Part shown: one piece after another, positions 60,273-64,000 of the stretch
How the letters are laid out: every line of letters starts with the position of its first letter
Position numbering within the stretch: position 1 is the stretch's first letter
Assembly: GCF_024355225.1 (NCBI RefSeq)
Contig: NZ_VCNH01000008.1
Location: forward strand, 1,364,001 to 1,428,000
Source of the DNA: Roseovarius sp. M141
GTDB lineage: Bacteria > Pseudomonadota > Alphaproteobacteria > Rhodobacterales > Rhodobacteraceae
Direction of reading: 5' to 3'
Length of the DNA stretch: 64,000 bases
Made by a program: the position numbers and the translations under genes
The notes under the pieces: generated by a model
What the model was told of the DNA's origin: nothing
What the model saw: only the letters and a program-made list of their open reading frames with translations
Databases searched by the model: none

Positions 60273-60698
60273 TCACAGGCTCATGTGGCGGGCACGCGCG
60301 CCGCGCTCGATCGCGGCGGCATGAAGGCGGTCGAGGTTCAGCTCGTAGCGGATTTCCTCCAGCAAGCGCAGTTCGCTGTCGGCCAGCGTGCCATCGGCGG
60401 CGGCCACGTCGCAGGCCAGCGCGTAGGCGGTTTCGAACAGGCGTTCGGGCAGGTTGTCGCGGATCAGGCCAAACAGGGCGTCCAGCCCATCCTCGTCCGA
60501 GAACAGATCGAACACCGTCTGCGCCACGATATGGACGCGATCCTCGTCATAATCGCCAAAGATCGGCAGGTTGTTCACGGCGCTTTCGATCTTGATCAGT
60601 TCGGCGGTGCGAATCTGTTCATCCGAGGCGGAAACCGCGATCATGACGGCCACCAGGCAGTCCTGCGCGCTCAGCGGGTGCGTCACGGTCTCGTTCAT
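60273..60698 (-). CDS. TerB-family protein
   Basis: A 141-residue all-helical protein with two acidic, metal-binding helix pairs: VAVMIAVSASDEQIRTAELIKIESAVN, and CDVAAADGTLADSELRLLEEI, typical of TerB/DjlA-like domains. Function is unknown; tellurite resistance should not be assumed. ATG at 60698 starts the conserved part. Confidence 0.8.
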   Translation of the reverse strand: MNETVTHPLSAQDCLVAVMIAVSASDEQIRTAELIKIESAVNNLPIFGDYDEDRVHIVAQTVFDLFSDEDGLDALFGLIRDNLPERLFETAYALACDVAAADGTLADSELRLLEEIRYELNLDRLHAAAIERGARARHMSL

Positions 60699-60821
60699 TG
60701 GGATAATCCTTTGCAATGCGGGGTCTTCGGGCGCAGATTATTGACCTTCGCCCCCCTCGGCAATAGGAAGCGGCGATGCCATCCGCGTATCCGCGCGGGG
60801 GCCTGATACCTGGAGAATCTC

Positions 60822-62396
60822 ATGTCCGATTTGCGCGACGCTGCAATGACCTCGAAAGCCTGGCCGTTCGAAGAAGCGCGCCGGCTGCTGAAACGGTATG
60901 AGAAGAAGGCCCCCGAGAAGGGTTACGTGCTGTTCGAGACGGGCTATGGCCCCTCTGGTTTGCCGCATATCGGCACCTTCGGCGAAGTGCTGCGCACTAC
61001 GATGATCCGCCGTGCGTTCGAATTGATCAGTGATATTCCCACGCGCCTGATTTGTTTTTCCGACGATCTGGACGGCATGCGCAAGGTGCCCGGCAACGTG
61101 CCGGACAGCGAGGCGCTGGCCGAGCATCTGCAAAAGCCGCTGACCTCCGTGCCCGATCCGTTCGGCACGCATGACAGCTTTGGCGCGCATAACAACGCGA
61201 TGTTGCGGCGGTTTCTGGATACGTTCGGGTTCGAATACGAATTCATTTCAGCGACTGAATTCTACCGCTCCGGCCAGTTTGACGAGGTGCTGCTGCGCGC
61301 TGCCGAACGCTATGACGACGTGATGAAGGTCATGCTGAAATCCCTGCGGGACGAGCGCCGCCAGACCTATTCGATCTTCCTGCCGATCCACCCCGAAACG
61401 GGGCGCGTTCTGTACGTGCCGATCAAACATGTCGATGCCGCCAATGGCACGATCACGTTCGACACCGAAGACGGGCAGGAAATGACGCTGCCGGTCACGG
61501 GGGGCAACGTGAAATTGCAGTGGAAGCCCGATTTCGGCGCCCGCTGGGCCGCGCTGGACGTCGATTTCGAAATGTATGGCAAGGATCACAGCACCAACAC
61601 GCCGATCTATGACAGAATTTGCGAAATCCTGGGCGGCAAGAAGCCCGAGCATTTTACGTATGAGCTGTTTCTGGACGAGAATGGTCAGAAAATCTCGAAA
61701 ACTTCGGGCAATGGCATCAGCATCGACGAATGGCTGACCTATGCCTCGACGGAGTCGCTGAGCTATTTCATGTATGCCAAGCCGAAAACGGCCAAGCGGA
61801 TGCATTTCGACGTGATCCCCAAGGCGGTGGATGAATATCATCAGCAATTGCGCGCCCATGCGGGGCAGGATGCGGCGGCGCGGGTCAATAACCCGGTGTT
61901 TCATATCCACCCGGACGGCGTGCCGGAAAGCCGCATGGTCGTGCCGTTCTCGATGTTGCTCAACCTCGCCTCGGTCGCCGGGGCCGAGCGTAAGGACCAG
62001 TTGTGGGGGTTCATTCAGCGCTACGCGCCCGATGCTAGCGCCGAGGCGAATCCCGACATGGATCAGGCCGTGGGCCATGCGTTGCGCTACTACGCCGATT
62101 TCGTGAAACCGGCCAAGGTATACCGCGCCCCGACTGATCTGGAGCGTGAGGCGCTTATGGAACTGCGCGACCAGTTGGCAGCCTATGACGGCCGGCGCGA
62201 TGACGAGGCGCTGCAATCTGTGGTGTATGGCGTGGGGCGCGACCGTTTCGATCCGCTGCGCGACTGGTTCAAAGCCCTCTACGAGGTGCTTCTGGGCGCG
62301 TCGCAAGGGCCGCGCTTCGGCGGGTTTATCGCGCTTTACGGGGTGGATGAAACTGTGCAGTTGATCGATGACGCATTGGCTGGCAAGTTCATCTGA
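60822..62396 (+). CDS. lysS: Class I lysyl-tRNA synthetase
   Basis: A 524-residue class I LysRS (LysK type). The HIGH-like motif is in [14 protein letters not shown] and the KMSKS-like loop in [12 protein letters not shown]. This fold is unrelated to the class II enzyme of most bacteria and is common in archaea, spirochaetes and alphaproteobacteria. The start ATG at 60822 follows GGAGAATC. Confidence 0.92.
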   Translation: MSDLRDAAMTSKAWPFEEARRLLKRYEKKAPEKGYVLFETGYGPSGLPHIGTFGEVLRTTMIRRAFELISDIPTRLICFSDDLDGMRKVPGNVPDSEALAEHLQKPLTSVPDPFGTHDSFGAHNNAMLRRFLDTFGFEYEFISATEFYRSGQFDEVLLRAAERYDDVMKVMLKSLRDERRQTYSIFLPIHPETGRVLYVPIKHVDAANGTITFDTEDGQEMTLPVTGGNVKLQWKPDFGARWAALDVDFEMYGKDHSTNTPIYDRICEILGGKKPEHFTYELFLDENGQKISKTSGNGISIDEWLTYASTESLSYFMYAKPKTAKRMHFDVIPKAVDEYHQQLRAHAGQDAAARVNNPVFHIHPDGVPESRMVVPFSMLLNLASVAGAERKDQLWGFIQRYAPDASAEANPDMDQAVGHALRYYADFVKPAKVYRAPTDLEREALMELRDQLAAYDGRRDDEALQSVVYGVGRDRFDPLRDWFKALYEVLLGASQGPRFGGFIALYGVDETVQLIDDALAGKFI

Positions 62397-62446
62397 TCAA
62401 AGGCGGCGCAGACCGTCAGTGACCATCTGAGGCAAAGGAGACGGCA

Positions 62447-62857
62447 ATGAAATACGCAGTGATGGCGGTCGGGCTGGGCGGGCTTGGCGTTCTGGCGGCC
62501 TGCATGCAGACCAGTTCCATGCCCGAGGCCGATGAGGGCCGCAGGCTATATGTCGAGAATTGCGTGCAATGTCATGGCCCTTCGGGCAAGGGCGATGGGC
62601 CGCTGGCCAAGCGCCTGTCGCCCAAGCCGACAGACCTGACGCAGCTGTCCAGCCAGGGCAAATTCCCGCGCGCGCGGGTGCTCTCGACCATCGACGGCTA
62701 TCACCGGGCGCAGATCCCCGGCGAGCAGATGCCGGAATTTGGCGCATTGCTGGAGGGTGATACCGTTCCGGTTCAGACCGGCGATGGTGTGATGACTCCG
62801 ACACCGCGCCCTCTGGCCGCGCTCTTGGCCTATCTGGAATCGATTCAGGACGTCTGA
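62447..62857 (+). CDS. Lipoprotein cytochrome c, monohaem
   Basis: A 136-residue protein. The lipoprotein signal (GLGVLAACMQT) would anchor it to a membrane; the haem site CVQCHGPSGKGDGPLAKRL is at about 40, and the axial Met is probably in GEQMPEFGALL. It should be a small periplasmic electron carrier. A GGAG ribosome site precedes the ATG. No partner oxidase or dehydrogenase lies next to it. Confidence 0.85.
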   Translation: MKYAVMAVGLGGLGVLAACMQTSSMPEADEGRRLYVENCVQCHGPSGKGDGPLAKRLSPKPTDLTQLSSQGKFPRARVLSTIDGYHRAQIPGEQMPEFGALLEGDTVPVQTGDGVMTPTPRPLAALLAYLESIQDV

Positions 62858-62862
62858 GTCGA

Positions 62863-63139
62863 CTACGCCCGTTGCGCATCAATTGACGAGGTCAGCGCGT
62901 TCAGCGTTGTCGTTTCACCCGAACGGGAGCCGCCCGAGACGATGACGTCCAACCGGCAGGCCACGGTGGCTTGCAGATAAGCTGCTATTTCTTCGATGAA
63001 GGCGCCATATTTAGCCAGATCGTCGATACCCCGATTGTCTTTTTTGAACTTTTGGATCGAATCCAGACTGCCGTCGACCACGACGGTCTGCACCATCGCG
63101 ATAATCGGGTCGGGTGTGGCGCCAGCGTTTGCTCGCGTT
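62863..63139 (-). pseudogene. CpaF/TadA-type secretion ATPase fragment
   Basis: About 90 codons match the middle of CpaF-type pilus ATPases: IQKFKKDNRGIDDLAKYGAF, EEIAAYLQATVACRLDVIVSGG, then a P-loop that reads GGSRSGETTTLNAL where GGTGSGKTTTLNAL is expected. The essential Lys is Glu and the frame stops soon after (IDAQRA). Nothing else of the roughly 450-residue protein is present. It is a relic, not a gene. Confidence 0.7.
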
Positions 63140-63253
63140 GGAACCGGGCGGGCGTGGTCGTGCGGTCAGCGAATAGGGCGCGCGGAAAATCGAGGGCGGC
63201 GCCGCATGGCACCGCCCGTATTTTCTTGTGGTCTTGTACAAGCCGTTTCGCGT

Positions 63254-63877
63254 TTAGACGATGGTCGCCCCGGTTGCGGCGCGCATTTCATCCTCGGTGA
63301 CGCCATCGGCGGTCTCGACAATCTTCAGGCCGCCTTCGACCACGTCCAGAACGCCCAGGTTCGTGATGATGCGATTCACGACACCTGTGCCGGTCAGCGG
63401 CAGGGTGCACTTCTTCAGCAATTTGCTGTCGCCATGCTTGCTGGTGTGGTCCATCACGACGATAACCTTGCCGACGCCGGCGACCAGATCCATCGCGCCG
63501 CCCATACCCTTGACCAGCTTGCCGGGAATCATCCAGTTCGCCAGATCGCCATTTTCCGCGACCTCCATCGCGCCAAGGATCGCCGCCGCGATCTTGCCCC
63601 CGCGAATCATGCCGAAGCTGGTCGCGCTGTCGAAATAGGACGTGCGGTTGAGTTCGGTAATCGTCTGCTTGCCTGCGTTGATCAGGTCGGGGTCTTCGTC
63701 GCCCTCGTAGGGAAAGGCGCCCATGCCCAGCATGCCGTTTTCGGATTGCAGGGTGATCTCCTTGTCGCCGACATAGTTGGCCACCAGCGTCGGGATGCCG
63801 ATGCCAAGGTTGACATACATGCCGTCTTCCAGCTCTTGCGCGGCGCGTTCGGCCATTTGGTTACGGTCCCAGGGCAT
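63254..63877 (-). CDS. scoB: 3-oxoacid CoA-transferase subunit B
   Basis: A 207-residue CoA-transferase subunit with the catalytic glutamate in LQSENGMLGMG and the GIGIPTLVANY segment. KLVKGMGGAMDLVAG is typical of acetoacetate/succinyl-CoA transferases. It acts with subunit A in ketone body use. Its ATG overlaps the scoA stop by one base (TAATG). Confidence 0.92.
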   Translation of the reverse strand: MPWDRNQMAERAAQELEDGMYVNLGIGIPTLVANYVGDKEITLQSENGMLGMGAFPYEGDEDPDLINAGKQTITELNRTSYFDSATSFGMIRGGKIAAAILGAMEVAENGDLANWMIPGKLVKGMGGAMDLVAGVGKVIVVMDHTSKHGDSKLLKKCTLPLTGTGVVNRIITNLGVLDVVEGGLKIVETADGVTEDEMRAATGATIV

Positions 63878-64000
63878 TACACGTCCTCCCTTTTGCGCGT
63901 GGTGCGCTGTTCGATCCGTTTCTCATGATCGCCTTGGATCAGGCGGTGCACATAGATGCCGGGCAGGTGGATGTTGTCGGGGTCCAGCGATCCGCGTGGC
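63877..64000 (-). CDS. scoA: 3-oxoacid CoA-transferase subunit A (3' part)
   Basis: The last 40 codons of the upstream subunit gene, cut by the window edge: SLDPDNIHLPGIYVHRLIQG, then a basic tail EKRIEQRTTRKREDV. The segment GIYVHRLIQG is the conserved C-terminus of ScoA. Confidence 0.88.
   Translation of the reverse strand, partial: PRGSLDPDNIHLPGIYVHRLIQGDHEKRIEQRTTRKREDV

Noticed and set aside
60273-60698. Tellurite resistance function for the TerB protein
   Set aside because: No other ter genes are present; the domain alone does not show resistance.

Overview
The window is high-GC DNA, almost certainly from a marine alphaproteobacterium of the Roseobacter group (Rhodobacterales). The evidence is gene content: an N-methylglutamate pathway end, a TMAO/betaine-type ABC transporter, phosphatidylcholine synthase, class I lysyl-tRNA synthetase, and the DUF484-xerC and fsa/priA neighbourhoods. 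No rRNA, tRNA or CRISPR array was found by eye.

Region 1 (1-9.3 kb) handles methylated amines. It holds the 3' end of mgsC, gmaS, a cupin-type XRE regulator, and a transporter that looks like TmoXWV (binding protein, ATPase, double-length permease). Next comes an overlapping oxygenase pair that fits TmpA/TmpB, the enzymes that turn 2-trimethylaminoethylphosphonate into glycine betaine and phosphate. An amidase and two unassigned envelope genes follow (9.3-12.3 kb).

Region 2 (12.4-16 kb) is a bufferin-type modified-peptide locus: a four-cysteine secreted precursor (BufA1/DUF2282), an MNIO enzyme (BufB/DUF692), its partner (BufC/DUF2063), a DoxX protein, and an ECF sigma factor with a small zinc-finger anti-sigma. 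It is probably a copper-stress system.

Region 3 (16-31.9 kb) is a large hydroxyproline catabolic cluster. It has 4-hydroxyproline epimerase, a D-hydroxyproline-type FAD oxidase, a DapA-family deaminase and a semialdehyde dehydrogenase (trans-4 route). It also has a Ser/Thr-type proline racemase homologue, aconitase X and a pyrroline-2-carboxylate reductase (3-hydroxyproline routes). A polar amino acid ABC system, a TRAP transporter and a GntR/FCD regulator complete it. Related dyads of the form ATAC-N5-GTAT lie before several of its operons.

Region 4 (32-39.6 kb) is housekeeping: aminotransferase, glutaminase, YchF, TrpA, an alkyltransferase homologue, GFA protein, Pcs, XerC and DUF484.

Region 5 (39.6-51.6 kb) is core genome broken by mobile DNA. 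A decayed IS91-type transposase carries a nested IS3-type element with a 5-bp target duplication, beside a truncated integrase. After transaldolase and priA come a second, frameshifted IS3-type element (4-bp duplication) and an IS256-type element (9-bp duplication) that splits a Hint-domain gene so cleanly that the original reading frame can be rebuilt.

Region 6 (51.6-64 kb) is again chromosomal: MFS transporter, PrmA, carbonic anhydrase, leucyl aminopeptidase-NlpC/P60-ureohydrolase operon, FAD-linked oxidase, Lrp-type ligand domain, TerB protein, LysK, a lipoprotein cytochrome c, a CpaF pseudogene fragment, and the scoAB CoA-transferase genes running off the end.
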